Part shown: positions 29,705-39,522 of the stretch, one piece after another
Numbering within the stretch: the first letter of the stretch is position 1
How the letters are laid out: the number at the start of each line of letters is the position of its first letter
Assembly (NCBI RefSeq): GCF_034093315.1
Contig: NZ_CP139300.1
Location: 124,001-188,000 of the forward strand
Reading direction: 5' to 3'
From: Prochlorococcus sp. MIT 1314
GTDB taxonomy: Bacteria; Cyanobacteriota; Cyanobacteriia; PCC-6307; Cyanobiaceae
DNA: 64,000 nucleotides
Made by a program: the position numbers and the translations under genes
Notes under the pieces: generated by a model
The model's database searches: none
Told to the model about the DNA's origin: nothing
The model's input: only the letters and a program-made list of their open reading frames with translations

Positions 29705-30316
29705 CTATTTTTTTTGTTCTTTTTTCTTATCCTTTATTCTTAGTTCTTCAATTAATTCTTTTGCTTGTTCCATTCTTGAAATAGTGCTTTTGTAAATACC
29801 AATATCTTTATCTGCCTTATTAATAGGTAAGTTTAACTTCTCAAAAACATCAGAAATAATCTTATTCCTCTCAGATTCATTTTCTCCTTTATATTCTTGG
29901 GATTTTGAAAGTAAAATATAAATTCCTAAGTTCAATATCCTTGATGGATAAAGTTTTGAATTGCTTTTTTCTTTAAATAACTTCAATAAATCTTTTGATG
30001 ATTTATCCTTAAATTCTTTTTGAGACTTTAGAGAAATTTCTTTAATTTCTTTCGCTTCAAAATTGCTAGAACTGCATAAAGATTCAAAAAGAAGATCTAA
30101 ATGGTTCTCAGGTTTGTATCCCTTCATTAATTCTTTGAATGTTTCAGTGAGGCCAATACAAAAGAGATAATCCTGTGTAAATTCATTTTGATGATTTAGA
30201 AGATTCAGTTCTACAAGCATTTCATCAACTATTCTTTTATATAAACCTGGAATAACGTAAGGAAATTGTTCATGAAATAACTTTTTGCTATCTGAAACAG
30301 TTAATTTTTCTCTCAA
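29705..30316 (-). CDS. thf1: Thf1/Psb29 thylakoid formation protein
   Basis: 203 residues from the TTG at 30316, chosen because the family begins just before L-T-V-S-D; the frame extends to 30361. Recognised by T-V-S-D-S-K-K-L-F-H, then P-Y-V-I-P-G-L-Y-K-R-I-V-D-E-M-L-V-E-L, Y-L-F-C-I-G-L and L-M-K-G-Y-K-P-E-N-H. Thf1 assists photosystem II biogenesis and is known to bind and stabilise FtsH proteases; ftsH lies close by. The C-terminal coiled region is lysine-rich. Confidence 0.92.
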   Translation of the reverse strand: MREKLTVSDSKKLFHEQFPYVIPGLYKRIVDEMLVELNLLNHQNEFTQDYLFCIGLTETFKELMKGYKPENHLDLLFESLCSSSNFEAKEIKEISLKSQKEFKDKSSKDLLKLFKEKSNSKLYPSRILNLGIYILLSKSQEYKGENESERNKIISDVFEKLNLPINKADKDIGIYKSTISRMEQAKELIEELRIKDKKKEQKK

Positions 30317-30396
30317 TTTTTTATATGTAAACCTTAATAAGGTTAGCGTATATAGTCTCAATATCGTTAGTATCTAATAAACAAATAAATATTCTT

Positions 30397-30987
30397 ATGA
30401 TCCCTTTAGTTTTAGAAGAATCCGGTGGAAGTGAAAGAGTCTTTGATATTTATTCGAGATTGTTAAGAGAGAGAATAATCTTTTTGGGAGAACAAGTTAC
30501 TAGTGAAACTGCTAATAGAATTGTTGCTCAATTATTGTTCCTTGAAGCAGAAGACCCTGAGAAAGATATCTACATGTACATAAATTCACCTGGCGGATCT
30601 GTATATGATGGTTTAGGTATCTTTGATACCATGCAACATGTTAAGCCCGATATTCATACGGTTTGTGTAGGTTTAGCAGCTAGTATGGGTGCTTTTTTGT
30701 TGGCGGCAGGTACTAAAGGGAAAAGAAGTAGTCTTAGACATTCCAGAATAATGATACATCAACCACTCGGCGGCGCTCGGGGACAAGCCAGTGATATAAG
30801 AATCCAAGCAGATGAAATTTTGTTTTTAAAAGAAAGACTTAATACAGAATTATCAGAGAGAACTGGTAAGGATTATGAAACTATTAAAGAAGATACTGAT
30901 AGAGATTTTTATATGTCTCCAAAAGAAGCAGTAGAATATGGATTAATAGATTTAGTCCTAGATAAGAAGCCTGTTAGAGGAAGTTAA
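30397..30987 (+). CDS. clpP: ATP-dependent Clp protease proteolytic subunit
   Basis: 196 residues. Catalytic Ser96 in [10 protein letters not shown], His121 in [10 protein letters not shown], and the conserved glycine-rich N-S-P-G-G-S-V-Y segment. Active ClpP rather than ClpR. The [10 protein letters not shown] start resembles the cyanobacterial ClpP2 type. Divergent from thf1 and convergent with ftsH (4-bp overlap of coding ends). Confidence 0.96.
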   Translation: MIPLVLEESGGSERVFDIYSRLLRERIIFLGEQVTSETANRIVAQLLFLEAEDPEKDIYMYINSPGGSVYDGLGIFDTMQHVKPDIHTVCVGLAASMGAFLLAAGTKGKRSSLRHSRIMIHQPLGGARGQASDIRIQADEILFLKERLNTELSERTGKDYETIKEDTDRDFYMSPKEAVEYGLIDLVLDKKPVRGS

Positions 30988-32897
30988 TTTAATAACTGAG
31001 GAGTTCTTTCTTTTTCAGGAATAGAAGTGTATTTGGATAAAATACTAACAAACTCTTCACCATCTAATGTCTCTTTTTCTATTAATAAATCCACTATTTT
31101 ATCCATTGCTTCTCTGTTTTTGCTGACTATAGAGAGAGTTTCTTTATAACATTCTTTAACCATTACTCTTACACTTTCATCAATTTGTTTTGATATAGAA
31201 TCAGAAACTTCACTTCTAGTCATCAAATCTCTACCTACAAAAACTTCTTGATTTCCGCTTTCTAGAGCTATTGGACCTAAATTACTCATGCCAAATCTTG
31301 TTACCATTTGACGAGCCATAGATGCTACTTGTTGGAAATCACCACCTGCTCCTGTTGTGATTTCACCTTTCCCAAAAACAACATCCTCAGCCGCTCTTCC
31401 TCCTAATGCCCCCATTATTCTAGCCTTTAGTTGAGCTCTGCTAACAAGGGTTTGTTCATCATCTGGAGTAAACCAAGTTAATCCTTTAGCTTGCCCTCTG
31501 GGAATGACAGTTACTTTTTGAACTGGATCATGAGCTTTTACTAGTGAACCGATAAGAGCATGACCAACTTCATGGTAGGCAATTAGTCTTTTACTTCTCC
31601 CATCTGTTAGAGGAGAGCCTTCCATCCCAGCAATAATCCTATCCACAGAGTCATCAATCTCTGAAATACTAATAGAATCTTTTCTTCTTCTGGCAGTTAA
31701 GATAGCTGCTTCATTTAGTAAATTTGCTAAGTCTGCACCAGTAAAACCTGGAGTTCTTCTTGCGATGCTTTCTAGTGTTAAATCTTTTTGTAGCTTTTTA
31801 TTCCTCGCATGAACTTCTAGTATTGATAATCTACCCTTAATGTCCGGAGCGTCAACAGTTACTTGCCTGTCAAATCTACCAGGTCTCATAAGAGCTGAGT
31901 CTAAGACGTCGGGTCTGTTTGTGGCTGCAATGATAATTATGCCACTATTACCTTCGAAACCATCCATTTCAGTAAGCAATTGGTTAAGAGTTTGTTCTCT
32001 CTCATCATTACCACCTCCAATACCGGCACCTCTTTGTCTGCCAACGGCATCAATTTCATCGATAAAAATTAAACAAGGACTATTTTCTTTGGCTCTTTTA
32101 AAAAGATCTCTTACTCTACTCGCACCTACACCGACAAACATTTCAACAAATTCAGAACCTGATAATGAAAAAAATGGCACACCAGCTTCTCCTGCAATGG
32201 CTTTCGCTAAAAGGGTTTTACCAGTACCAGGAGGTCCAACCAATAAAACACCTTTAGGAATCCTTGCTCCAACAGAAGTAAATTTTTCTGGTGTTTTTAG
32301 AAACGTAACAACTTCTTCTAAATCTTGTTTAGCTTCATTGACACCTGCCACATCATCGAAAACAACCCCTGTTTCAGCTTCCATCGCGAATCTTGCCTTT
32401 GTCTTACCAAATTGCATCGCCTGACCTGGCCCCCCAGGCATTCCATTAGATCTTCTGGCTAAAAGGATTAAACCTCCAATTAAAATTGCTGGGAATAGTA
32501 AATTACCTAAAATCCCTAGTGCTGGTGGAGCTGTTTTAATTGGATGCACATCAAAACTTATTCCCTCATTTTTTAAAATGTTTATAAGTTCTGGGGTTAA
32601 GCCTGGAAGATCTACACGCAATCTTTGAACTTTATTATCTAAATCCGAATCTATTGTCTCTATAACCGCATTTCTGCCTCCCTCAAAAATATCAACAGAT
32701 GTAACCCTTCCTGAATTAATGTAGTCTAAGAATCTTCCATAACTAACTCTTGCTACCGCAGAATTTCTTGGTGCAATAGTAGTTCCATTAGATTTGAGTG
32801 AATCTACATTGCTTGAAGATAAAAATTGGTAGGAAAGCGCTATTACTAAAAGTATAGGTAAAGCCCATAAAATTAATGTTTTAAATTTCTGATTCAT
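30984..32897 (-). CDS. ftsH: ATP-dependent zinc metalloprotease FtsH
   Basis: 637 residues. Two membrane helices flank an N-terminal extra-membrane domain (helices near residues 8-27 and 128-147). AAA+ module: Walker A G-P-P-G-T-G-K-T at 221-228, F-I-D-E-I-D Walker B, and the second region of homology with R-P-G-R-F-D-R. Zinc site H-E-V-G-H at 442-446. Membrane-bound protease that in cyanobacteria removes damaged photosystem II D1 protein. Close to thf1, its known stabilising factor. Confidence 0.97.
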   Translation of the reverse strand: MNQKFKTLILWALPILLVIALSYQFLSSSNVDSLKSNGTTIAPRNSAVARVSYGRFLDYINSGRVTSVDIFEGGRNAVIETIDSDLDNKVQRLRVDLPGLTPELINILKNEGISFDVHPIKTAPPALGILGNLLFPAILIGGLILLARRSNGMPGGPGQAMQFGKTKARFAMEAETGVVFDDVAGVNEAKQDLEEVVTFLKTPEKFTSVGARIPKGVLLVGPPGTGKTLLAKAIAGEAGVPFFSLSGSEFVEMFVGVGASRVRDLFKRAKENSPCLIFIDEIDAVGRQRGAGIGGGNDEREQTLNQLLTEMDGFEGNSGIIIIAATNRPDVLDSALMRPGRFDRQVTVDAPDIKGRLSILEVHARNKKLQKDLTLESIARRTPGFTGADLANLLNEAAILTARRRKDSISISEIDDSVDRIIAGMEGSPLTDGRSKRLIAYHEVGHALIGSLVKAHDPVQKVTVIPRGQAKGLTWFTPDDEQTLVSRAQLKARIMGALGGRAAEDVVFGKGEITTGAGGDFQQVASMARQMVTRFGMSNLGPIALESGNQEVFVGRDLMTRSEVSDSISKQIDESVRVMVKECYKETLSIVSKNREAMDKIVDLLIEKETLDGEEFVSILSKYTSIPEKERTPQLLN

Positions 32898-33004
32898 TAA
32901 TTTGTATAAAGTTAATTCTACGATTCTAGAATGAATCAGTGCATTTCGTTGATATTTTCTCTAACTTTATGCTTATACTAATCTTAGGTGTATCCAATTT
33001 ATAA

Positions 33005-33220
33005 ATGAAATTTGATATCAAAGATAAGGTTAAGTTGATTGCGCCAGTCTCTTACTTGAAGACTTCAGATAATATGCCGATGTTAAGACCGCCTGATCTG
33101 GTGGCAATTGATGAAATTGGAGAAATCCTATCAATCAAGTCCCCAGATACTGTTGAAGTTAAATTTAGAAGAGGTTCTTTTTTAATCGATATTGATAAGA
33201 TTGAAAAAAAAATAACTTAA
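33005..33220 (+). CDS. ndhS: NDH-1 subunit NdhS (DUF3148, SH3-like)
   Basis: 71 residues, full length for the family. Begins M-K-F-D-I-K-D-K-V-K-L-I-A-P, contains M-P-M-L-R-P-P-D-L-V, and ends with V-K-F-R-R-G-S-F-L-I-D. This is the small SH3-fold protein (Synechocystis Ssl0352 type) that forms the ferredoxin-binding part of the photosynthetic NDH-1 complex, supporting cyclic electron flow. Family assigned from memory. Divergent from ftsH. Confidence 0.8.
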   Translation: MKFDIKDKVKLIAPVSYLKTSDNMPMLRPPDLVAIDEIGEILSIKSPDTVEVKFRRGSFLIDIDKIEKKIT

Positions 33221-34434
33221 AAGGTTTTCTTCCACCTATTAGAAATTTCTAAACATATTTTTTTATTGCCAGCAATACTCAGAAAAGGTTTTGAAAAATA
33301 CTTATTAGTTAATTTAAGAATATCTAACGAAGATATTTCCTCTATTTTTGAATTTAAATCGAGCTCAGAAATTGGTGGAATACCATAACTAATTAATTGT
33401 ATCTTTCTCTGTAAAATTTCATCTAGGGATTGATTTCTTAATAGAAAAGAACCTTTTAGTTTTTCTTTTGCTAAAAATATTTCAGAATCAGTCAATGGAT
33501 GAAAAAGAAAATTTTCCCATAGTGTTGATAAAAGTTCAAAAGCAAAAAGTGCTTGTTTATTGGATACTGATAAATAAATTAAAAATGGGGAATTCCCACT
33601 CCTGATAGGATAATAAACACCTAAATCGTAAGTGATACCATGCTTCTCTCTAAAAAGTTTAAATAAAGCAGCGCTCATGCCATAAGATAAATATGACTCC
33701 AAAACCTTAAGAGGCAAATAATCACTACTTCTTCGCGAGCAGGTTTGGTCGCCTATCATTATTATTGTTTGATTTGAATCATTATTAATGTAATCAAATC
33801 TATTCGTAGGATCTAAATTATAATTTAAACGTCCTGATTTTTCTTTTAGTATTTTTTTTTCTAATGTTCCAAAATCTTCTCCATTTATTTCGGGATTATT
33901 TGAAATTAAATACTTTTCTCTATTTTTGAAATTTTTAAACTCAAGCAAAATATCTTTATAGGTAATCTTTGAAACATCATTTGCATTACCAATTGTGTTT
34001 GAAGCATAAGGATGATTTGAGTAAACAATTTTTCTCCATTTTTCAAAACAGATATTAAATGGATTCTCTTTATCTTTTTTAAGATAATCAATAGAAGATT
34101 TTTTTACTTTTTTAAATTCAGTTTCCGAGAGAATTGGCTTATTAATTATTAAATCTAATAAGGGGAATAATTTGCTGAAATGTTCATTTAGGGATTTAAT
34201 GCTTATTAAAATACCATCTTCAAATACTTCTTGATTTAATTCTGCTCCATAGGACTCAATATATTCAGAGAGAGTGAAATTATTAAATCCTTCACATCCT
34301 CTGGTAAGCAATGAACAAAGGATCTTGTTTACCCCTTTTTTGCTGGCACTATCCATATCACTACCCCCTTTAATCCAAATTGAAGCAATTGAAAAATTTC
34401 TTTTTTTGTTATTTAAAAAATATCTTTTTAACAT
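33217..34434 (-). CDS. M16 peptidase-like protein, inactive partner
   Basis: 405 residues of the pitrilysin/insulinase (M16) fold without the H-x-x-E-H zinc motif: the corresponding region reads L-C-S-L-L-T-R-G-C-E-G. It retains the arm S-Y-G-A-E-L-N-Q and the second-half M16 R-G-Y-type substrate region (Y-D-L-G-V-Y-Y). M16B enzymes often work as a pair of one active and one inactive subunit. Overlaps the active partner's end by 7 bp. Confidence 0.85.
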   Translation of the reverse strand: MLKRYFLNNKKRNFSIASIWIKGGSDMDSASKKGVNKILCSLLTRGCEGFNNFTLSEYIESYGAELNQEVFEDGILISIKSLNEHFSKLFPLLDLIINKPILSETEFKKVKKSSIDYLKKDKENPFNICFEKWRKIVYSNHPYASNTIGNANDVSKITYKDILLEFKNFKNREKYLISNNPEINGEDFGTLEKKILKEKSGRLNYNLDPTNRFDYINNDSNQTIIMIGDQTCSRRSSDYLPLKVLESYLSYGMSAALFKLFREKHGITYDLGVYYPIRSGNSPFLIYLSVSNKQALFAFELLSTLWENFLFHPLTDSEIFLAKEKLKGSFLLRNQSLDEILQRKIQLISYGIPPISELDLNSKIEEISSLDILKLTNKYFSKPFLSIAGNKKICLEISNRWKKTF

Positions 34435-35696
34435 TTATTAGGGGATGCAACTAAAGTAAATTTATCTCCATCTATATATTCCGTGATCTCTTTGAAGTTA
34501 TCCAAGTCATTCCAATATTTTAAATGACTTTCTAGATTATTGATTGAAGATTTCCTACCCCAAAGCAATTCATTACCAAAGAATGAAGAAAGTTGTGTGG
34601 ATGTCTCTAAATTAAAGATATAATTACTTTTAACAATATTTATAGCTTTATTTATTTCATCCATAGTTAAAGACTTAAAATTTGAAATTTCATCTATTGT
34701 TTTATTAATTTCCTTTTCTACTAAAAAAATATCTTTGGATTCACAACTTGCTTCCACTATTAATAATCCACCTAATTCACCAGCGTTTACATCTACATAT
34801 ACTGATTCAACAAGATTACTATCTTCTTTTAAAATTTTTACCAACCTGCTATTTCTTCCTACAGAGAGTATTGATGCTAATATCTCTAGTCCAATAATAT
34901 TTTTTTGATCATTGAGGTTTGGGATAAACCAAGCCATAAAAATTCTTGAAAACTCTAAATTATCAAACTTAATTAGCTCTCTCCCATTCCTTATTTTTAA
35001 TGAAGGTTTATTTTGTTTTAGATTTATTAGATTTGAATCTCTGTCGATTCTATTTTTATTAATCTCAGATAAATCACTTTTTTCAAGAATTTTATAAATT
35101 TCTTCAGAGAGATTCCCAGCAATTGCAATACAAATTTTTTCGGTATTGTAATGTTTGCTATGAAATTTCTTAAGGTCATTTATCTCTAAGTTTTTAATAC
35201 TATGTTCAGTTCCTAGAATCGAATTGGCATAATTAGGACTTAGCCAAACCCTTTTCAAAAAATAATTAAATAATCTCTCTTCAGGCTGATCATTTTGTTG
35301 CTTTATTTCATCAATAACAACTCCTTTTTCTTTTATGAATTCATCAGGATTAAAATTGGGAGAAAAGACAATATTTGTCAAAAGAGCAAGTGATTCTCTA
35401 AAGTTAGTTGGTGGAACAAGAACGTGGAAATGTACATCATCGTAACCTGTTGAAGCGTTGCTTAATCCGCCAAGTGATTCAATTTTATAGTCAAATTCAC
35501 CTGGCATTATTTTGTTAGATCCTTTAAAAATCATATGCTCTAGAAAATGAGCAGTGCCGTTTTTATCAACCTCCTCAAATGAAGAACCTGCTTTGCACCA
35601 AATATCAATGCTTATAAGCGGTAATTCTTTATTATCCACAAAAACACATTTAGTTTTGCTTGAATGGGTATAGTAGTTAACGTCTCCTACATTCAT
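34428..35696 (-). CDS. M16 zinc metallopeptidase, active subunit
   Basis: 422 residues. H-F-L-E-H at residues 50-54 gives the two zinc His and catalytic Glu; the distal Glu ligand lies in V-V-I-D-E-I-K near residue 130. S-L-G-G-L-S-N-A-S-T-G-Y follows, typical of processing-peptidase-like enzymes. Forms a heterodimer with the product of 33217-34434. The periplasmic or cytoplasmic location and substrate are unknown. Confidence 0.9.
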   Translation of the reverse strand: MNVGDVNYYTHSSKTKCVFVDNKELPLISIDIWCKAGSSFEEVDKNGTAHFLEHMIFKGSNKIMPGEFDYKIESLGGLSNASTGYDDVHFHVLVPPTNFRESLALLTNIVFSPNFNPDEFIKEKGVVIDEIKQQNDQPEERLFNYFLKRVWLSPNYANSILGTEHSIKNLEINDLKKFHSKHYNTEKICIAIAGNLSEEIYKILEKSDLSEINKNRIDRDSNLINLKQNKPSLKIRNGRELIKFDNLEFSRIFMAWFIPNLNDQKNIIGLEILASILSVGRNSRLVKILKEDSNLVESVYVDVNAGELGGLLIVEASCESKDIFLVEKEINKTIDEISNFKSLTMDEINKAINIVKSNYIFNLETSTQLSSFFGNELLWGRKSSINNLESHLKYWNDLDNFKEITEYIDGDKFTLVASPNKC

Positions 35697-35737
35697 TTAA
35701 AGCCTCTCTTTAAACCCTATTTTGGTACTTTTTCCCC

Positions 35738-36463
35738 TTGTTGTCTGAATCTTTTACTAAAACAAAATTAAAAGACCCTCTTATTTTGGACCTGTTACAA
35801 AATATCAGAGAGTATAGATCCATGCTTGAGGATCTTGAGAGTATAAAAGTCGATCCTAATCTTACTAATATAATATCTAACGAAGTAGGGAAAGAATTTT
35901 ATATAGAAAATGAATTTCATAAAGCAAAAGGGTTTAGAAAGTTACATATTGAGGTGGCAGAATTTTCAAAGAATCTTAAGATTTTACATTGCGTTTTTTT
36001 CCCTGATCCAAAGTTTGATATTCCAATTTTTGGGATGGATTTAGTAAAAATAAATGATATTGTATCTGCTGCCATTGTTGATTTATCACCAGCATCTCGA
36101 AATCAAGGTATTAAATATGAAAAATCTCTTTCTGTAGTTGATAAAAGTTCTTTCACTTCATTGAGAGAACTTCCTAACTGGGGGGGGATTTTTTCTAAAA
36201 ATGTATTTTTCGCTTCTTTAAAAAATAAATCTGAAAAAAATGATTTTTGCAGAGTTGTTAATCAATATCTTTCTATTTTGATCAAATTAAGTAAGGAAGC
36301 TAAACCTGAATTTAAGGAGGAAATTATTCAAGAGAGAATAAATTATCAAAAAAATTATTGTATGCAACAAATGAAAAATGAGAAGACTAGTATGGTTCTT
36401 TTAAAATATTTTGATGAAAAATGGGTCAATAAATATATAAAAACGGTGCTCTTCGATTTTTAA
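35738..36463 (+). CDS. pcyA: Phycocyanobilin:ferredoxin oxidoreductase PcyA
   Basis: 241 residues, family length. Catalytic residues are in K-L-H-I-E-V-A-E-F (His) and F-G-M-D-L-V (Asp). It reduces biliverdin to phycocyanobilin with ferredoxin. High-light Prochlorococcus lacks phycobilisomes but keeps pcyA, perhaps for chromophores of small remaining phycobiliproteins or signalling. TTG start (35738; another at 35741). The stop overlaps the next ATG (TAATG). Confidence 0.93.
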   Translation: MLSESFTKTKLKDPLILDLLQNIREYRSMLEDLESIKVDPNLTNIISNEVGKEFYIENEFHKAKGFRKLHIEVAEFSKNLKILHCVFFPDPKFDIPIFGMDLVKINDIVSAAIVDLSPASRNQGIKYEKSLSVVDKSSFTSLRELPNWGGIFSKNVFFASLKNKSEKNDFCRVVNQYLSILIKLSKEAKPEFKEEIIQERINYQKNYCMQQMKNEKTSMVLLKYFDEKWVNKYIKTVLFDF

Positions 36464-37377
36464 TGAAATTACAAACATTTAAAAATTTATTTATTTATTT
36501 AATTTTATTTACTCCATTATCTCTTGGGATGATTTCCTGTTCTGGCAATAATAAATCTAATCCAAAATTTAGAAAGGAAATAAGTGTAGATATTATTCCG
36601 CCTATTACAGCTGTTGCCGCACTAGGTCAACTTTCTCCTTCCGGAGAGATTAGGCAATTGGCAGCTCCGATAAGTCAATTTGGCTCATCTCCTAGAGTTG
36701 TCGAAATTTTAGTCAATGAAGGAGATTTTGTGAAAAAAGGTGATATTCTCGCAATTTTTGAAAATGGAGAAAAGTTAATTTCTGATCTTGAAAGAAATGA
36801 AAATCTAATTAATACTATTAACGATGAAATTGCTCTCAAGAAAGATCAAATTCAAAGGTATGAGTTAGCTTTGAGCAAAGATGCATATTCTTTCGTACAG
36901 TTTTCGCAGAGAAAAGATGAATTATTAAAATTGCAAAAACAGAAAATCAACCTTATCGGAGATCAAAAAAATATCAAGATAGATCTATTTAATTCAAAAC
37001 TAAGAAGTCCAATTGATGGTTTTATCCTTGGAATAAATACGAGAGTTGGTGAGAGGCCCAAGAATGAAGGGATCTTGGATATTGGCTCTAGTCAAAAAAT
37101 GGAAGCTTTGATAGAGGTTTATGAATCTGATATCGATAGAGTCTTTATCTCTCAGAATGTTGAATTGAGCAGTGAGAATGGTGGTTTCCAAGAAAATCTT
37201 AAAGGAAAGGTAATTAGGATTAGTCCTCAGGTAAAGCAAAGAAAAGTTTTGTCGACTGATCCCACAGGAGATGCTGATTCGCGAATTATTGAGGTTCTTG
37301 TAAAACTAGATCAAGATTCTATAGATATCGTGCAAAATTATGCAGGAATGAAAGTGATTGCAAAATTTATTCCCTAA
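36463..37377 (+). CDS. devB: DevB-type membrane fusion protein (HlyD family)
   Basis: 304 residues. N-terminal hydrophobic segment ending in G-M-I-S-C-S-G (perhaps a lipid-modified Cys). A biotinyl-lipoyl-like half motif V-E-I-L-V-N-E-G-D-F-V-K-K-G-D-I-L-A precedes a coiled-coil hairpin, then L-R-S-P-I-D-G-F-I-L returns to the barrel. Periplasmic adaptor for the following permease and ATPase. Coupled to pcyA upstream (1-nt overlap) and to devC downstream (1-nt overlap). Confidence 0.88.
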   Translation: MKLQTFKNLFIYLILFTPLSLGMISCSGNNKSNPKFRKEISVDIIPPITAVAALGQLSPSGEIRQLAAPISQFGSSPRVVEILVNEGDFVKKGDILAIFENGEKLISDLERNENLINTINDEIALKKDQIQRYELALSKDAYSFVQFSQRKDELLKLQKQKINLIGDQKNIKIDLFNSKLRSPIDGFILGINTRVGERPKNEGILDIGSSQKMEALIEVYESDIDRVFISQNVELSSENGGFQENLKGKVIRISPQVKQRKVLSTDPTGDADSRIIEVLVKLDQDSIDIVQNYAGMKVIAKFIP

Positions 37378-38549
37378 TGAGTTTTTCTTTTTTAAAATTC
37401 AGAAAAATACCATTAGCTTGGTTGTTATTAACTAGGCAACCATTAAGGCTCGCAGTTGCCATAGCTGGAATAAGTTTTGCAGGGATTTTGATGTTTATGC
37501 AATTAGGATTCAGAGATGGTTTATTTGACACGAGTGTAACTATTCATAAACTTTTAGATGCTGATCTTGTTTTGATAAGTCCCAGATCAAAAAGTTCTAT
37601 AAGCATGAGTGGATTCCCAAAAAGAAGGCTTATTCAAACTCTCGCAATAGAAGATGTTGAAAAAACGGCTCCCGTCAATCTAAATTATTTACTTTGGAGA
37701 AATCCCGAGAATCTTAAAACCAGATCGATACTTGCATTAGGTTTTAATCCCTCTGATTCACTCCTTTTAGATGATGGATTCTCAAGGAAAGCCTATAAAT
37801 TGAGAAATCCCTCAAGAGTTCTTTTTGACAAACTATCTAGACCTGAATTTGGACCAATTGAAGAATGGTTTTTATCAGAAAAAAAAGTTGAGACTGAGGT
37901 TGCTGGGAAAAGGGTGATGGTTGAAGGCCTTGTGGAGTTGGGACCATCTTTTGGTGCAGATGGTAATTTGATAACTAGCCGTGAAACCTTCTTAAGACTT
38001 TTCCCTGCTAATCCTCCTGGAAGTATAGAAATTGGTTTGGTAAAGCTAAAAAAAGGATCTGATCCTGAATTTATTTCAAGAATATTAAATAACTCACTCC
38101 CAAATGATGTTCGTGTTCTTACAAAAAATCAATTTATAGAATTTGAGAAGAATTATTGGAAGAATAGTACTGCAATAGGTTTTATATTTAGTTTGGGAGC
38201 ATTGATGGGTTTCGTTGTAGGGTGTGTGGTCGTTTATCAAATTCTTTATAGTGACGTTACAGACCACCTCCCCGAATACGCCACCCTATTGGCAATGGGT
38301 TATAGACTTAAATCCCTATTTTTTGTCGTAGCTAGAGAGGGGTTTTTGTTGGCATTATTTGGTTATTTACCTGCTTATTTTTCTGGTCAAGTACTTTACT
38401 CAGTAATAAGGAAATCTACCAAACTCCCAATAATTATGGATGCAGATAAAACTATTTTAATTTTCGTATTAGTTTTAGTAATGTGTATGGGTTCCGCCGC
38501 TGTTGCGATGCGTAAATTAGTTGACGCTGATCCTGCCGAAATATTTTAA
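37377..38549 (+). CDS. devC: DevC-type ABC exporter permease (MacB/FtsX fold)
   Basis: 390 residues: one N-terminal helix (A-V-A-I-A-G-I-S-F-A-G-I-L-M-F), a large extracytoplasmic domain, then three C-terminal helices (for example F-S-L-G-A-L-M-G-F-V-V-G-C). L-P-E-Y-A-T-L-L-A-M-G-Y is the coupling-helix motif of FtsX-like permeases. In heterocystous cyanobacteria DevBCA exports glycolipids; the substrate here is unknown. Confidence 0.9.
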   Translation: MSFSFLKFRKIPLAWLLLTRQPLRLAVAIAGISFAGILMFMQLGFRDGLFDTSVTIHKLLDADLVLISPRSKSSISMSGFPKRRLIQTLAIEDVEKTAPVNLNYLLWRNPENLKTRSILALGFNPSDSLLLDDGFSRKAYKLRNPSRVLFDKLSRPEFGPIEEWFLSEKKVETEVAGKRVMVEGLVELGPSFGADGNLITSRETFLRLFPANPPGSIEIGLVKLKKGSDPEFISRILNNSLPNDVRVLTKNQFIEFEKNYWKNSTAIGFIFSLGALMGFVVGCVVVYQILYSDVTDHLPEYATLLAMGYRLKSLFFVVAREGFLLALFGYLPAYFSGQVLYSVIRKSTKLPIIMDADKTILIFVLVLVMCMGSAAVAMRKLVDADPAEIF

Positions 38550-38562
38550 TAATTAAATCTAA

Positions 38563-39291
38563 ATGGTTAAAGCTAATAAATCAAAAAACAATGTTAAAAA
38601 CTTTAAAACAGTTTCAATAAATAATTTGAGTCACTTTTATGGAAAAAATGAGAATAAGAAACAAGTTCTTAATGACGTTAATTTAAATATTGATAAAGGA
38701 GAGTTGGTTCTTTTAAAAGGACCTTCTGGATGCGGTAAAACTACTCTTTTAACCTTAATTGGTGCCTTGAGAACCTGTCAGAGTGGTGATTTAACTGTAT
38801 TAAATAATCAGTTAAATGGAGCATCAAGGAAAACGCGTCAGATTCTTAGAAGAAGTATTGGAATGATTTTTCAAGGTCACAATCTTCTGAGATGTTTGAC
38901 AGCGGAACAAAATGTTCAGATGGGCGCCGATTTAATAAAAGGATTAACATATTTGCAAAGACGTGAAATAGCGCAGAATTGGTTGTCAGCAGTTGGATTA
39001 GAAGAACATCATAAGAAGTTGCCAAATGACTTATCTGGTGGGCAGAAACAGAGAGTAGCAATTGCTCGGGCTTTATCTGCTAACCCAAAACTTTTATTGG
39101 CTGATGAGCCCACTTCTGCTTTAGATAGTGTCACAGGAAGAGAAATAGTAACCCTTTTAAGAAAATTAGCAAAAGAGCAAAATTGTTCTGTACTTATGGT
39201 CACTCATGATCCAAGAATTTCTGATATGGCGGATAGGATATTAAATATGGAAGATGGTAAAATATATAGTGCTCATAGTGAGCTAATATAA
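38563..39291 (+). CDS. devA: DevA-type ABC exporter ATPase
   Basis: 242 residues. Walker A G-P-S-G-C-G-K-T-T, signature L-S-G-G-Q-K-Q-R, Walker B L-L-L-A-D-E-P-T-S-A-L-D and switch V-T-H-D-P-R. Family members power the MacB-like transport of lipids or small molecules with DevB and DevC. 13-bp gap from devC. Confidence 0.92.
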   Translation: MVKANKSKNNVKNFKTVSINNLSHFYGKNENKKQVLNDVNLNIDKGELVLLKGPSGCGKTTLLTLIGALRTCQSGDLTVLNNQLNGASRKTRQILRRSIGMIFQGHNLLRCLTAEQNVQMGADLIKGLTYLQRREIAQNWLSAVGLEEHHKKLPNDLSGGQKQRVAIARALSANPKLLLADEPTSALDSVTGREIVTLLRKLAKEQNCSVLMVTHDPRISDMADRILNMEDGKIYSAHSELI

Positions 39292-39310
39292 TTAAAAAGC
39301 TAAAAATTTC

Positions 39311-39460
39311 ATGTCTAAGAGAAGGAATCTAAAAAAAGAGAAGCAGGAACGTAATCGAGCCTATGCTAGAAAATTCAAAAAAAGGAAATTAAGAACTGAT
39401 GGAAGACCTGACGGTGGAAACGTTACAGGTACGGCAAATAATGGCGGTGCAGCTGATTAG
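39311..39460 (+). CDS. Small basic conserved protein (49 aa)
   Basis: ATG 39311. Very basic first half (M-S-K-R-R-N-L-K-K-E-K-Q-E-R-N-R-A-Y) and a Gly/Asn-rich tail (G-G-N-V-T-G-T-A-N-N-G-G). Resembles small nucleic-acid-binding or ribosome-associated proteins seen across cyanobacteria. It follows devA by 19 bp and may share its transcript. Confidence 0.7.
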   Translation: MSKRRNLKKEKQERNRAYARKFKKRKLRTDGRPDGGNVTGTANNGGAAD

Positions 39461-39522
39461 GGAATATCTTTTATTTTTATCTTGTTGGAGTCCTATATAT
39501 TATGCATATTTAAGGCGAGATC

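Noticed and set aside
31840-32424. Long open frame opposite ftsH
   Set aside because: Antisense to a fully conserved FtsH; composition follows the complementary codons and no known protein features.
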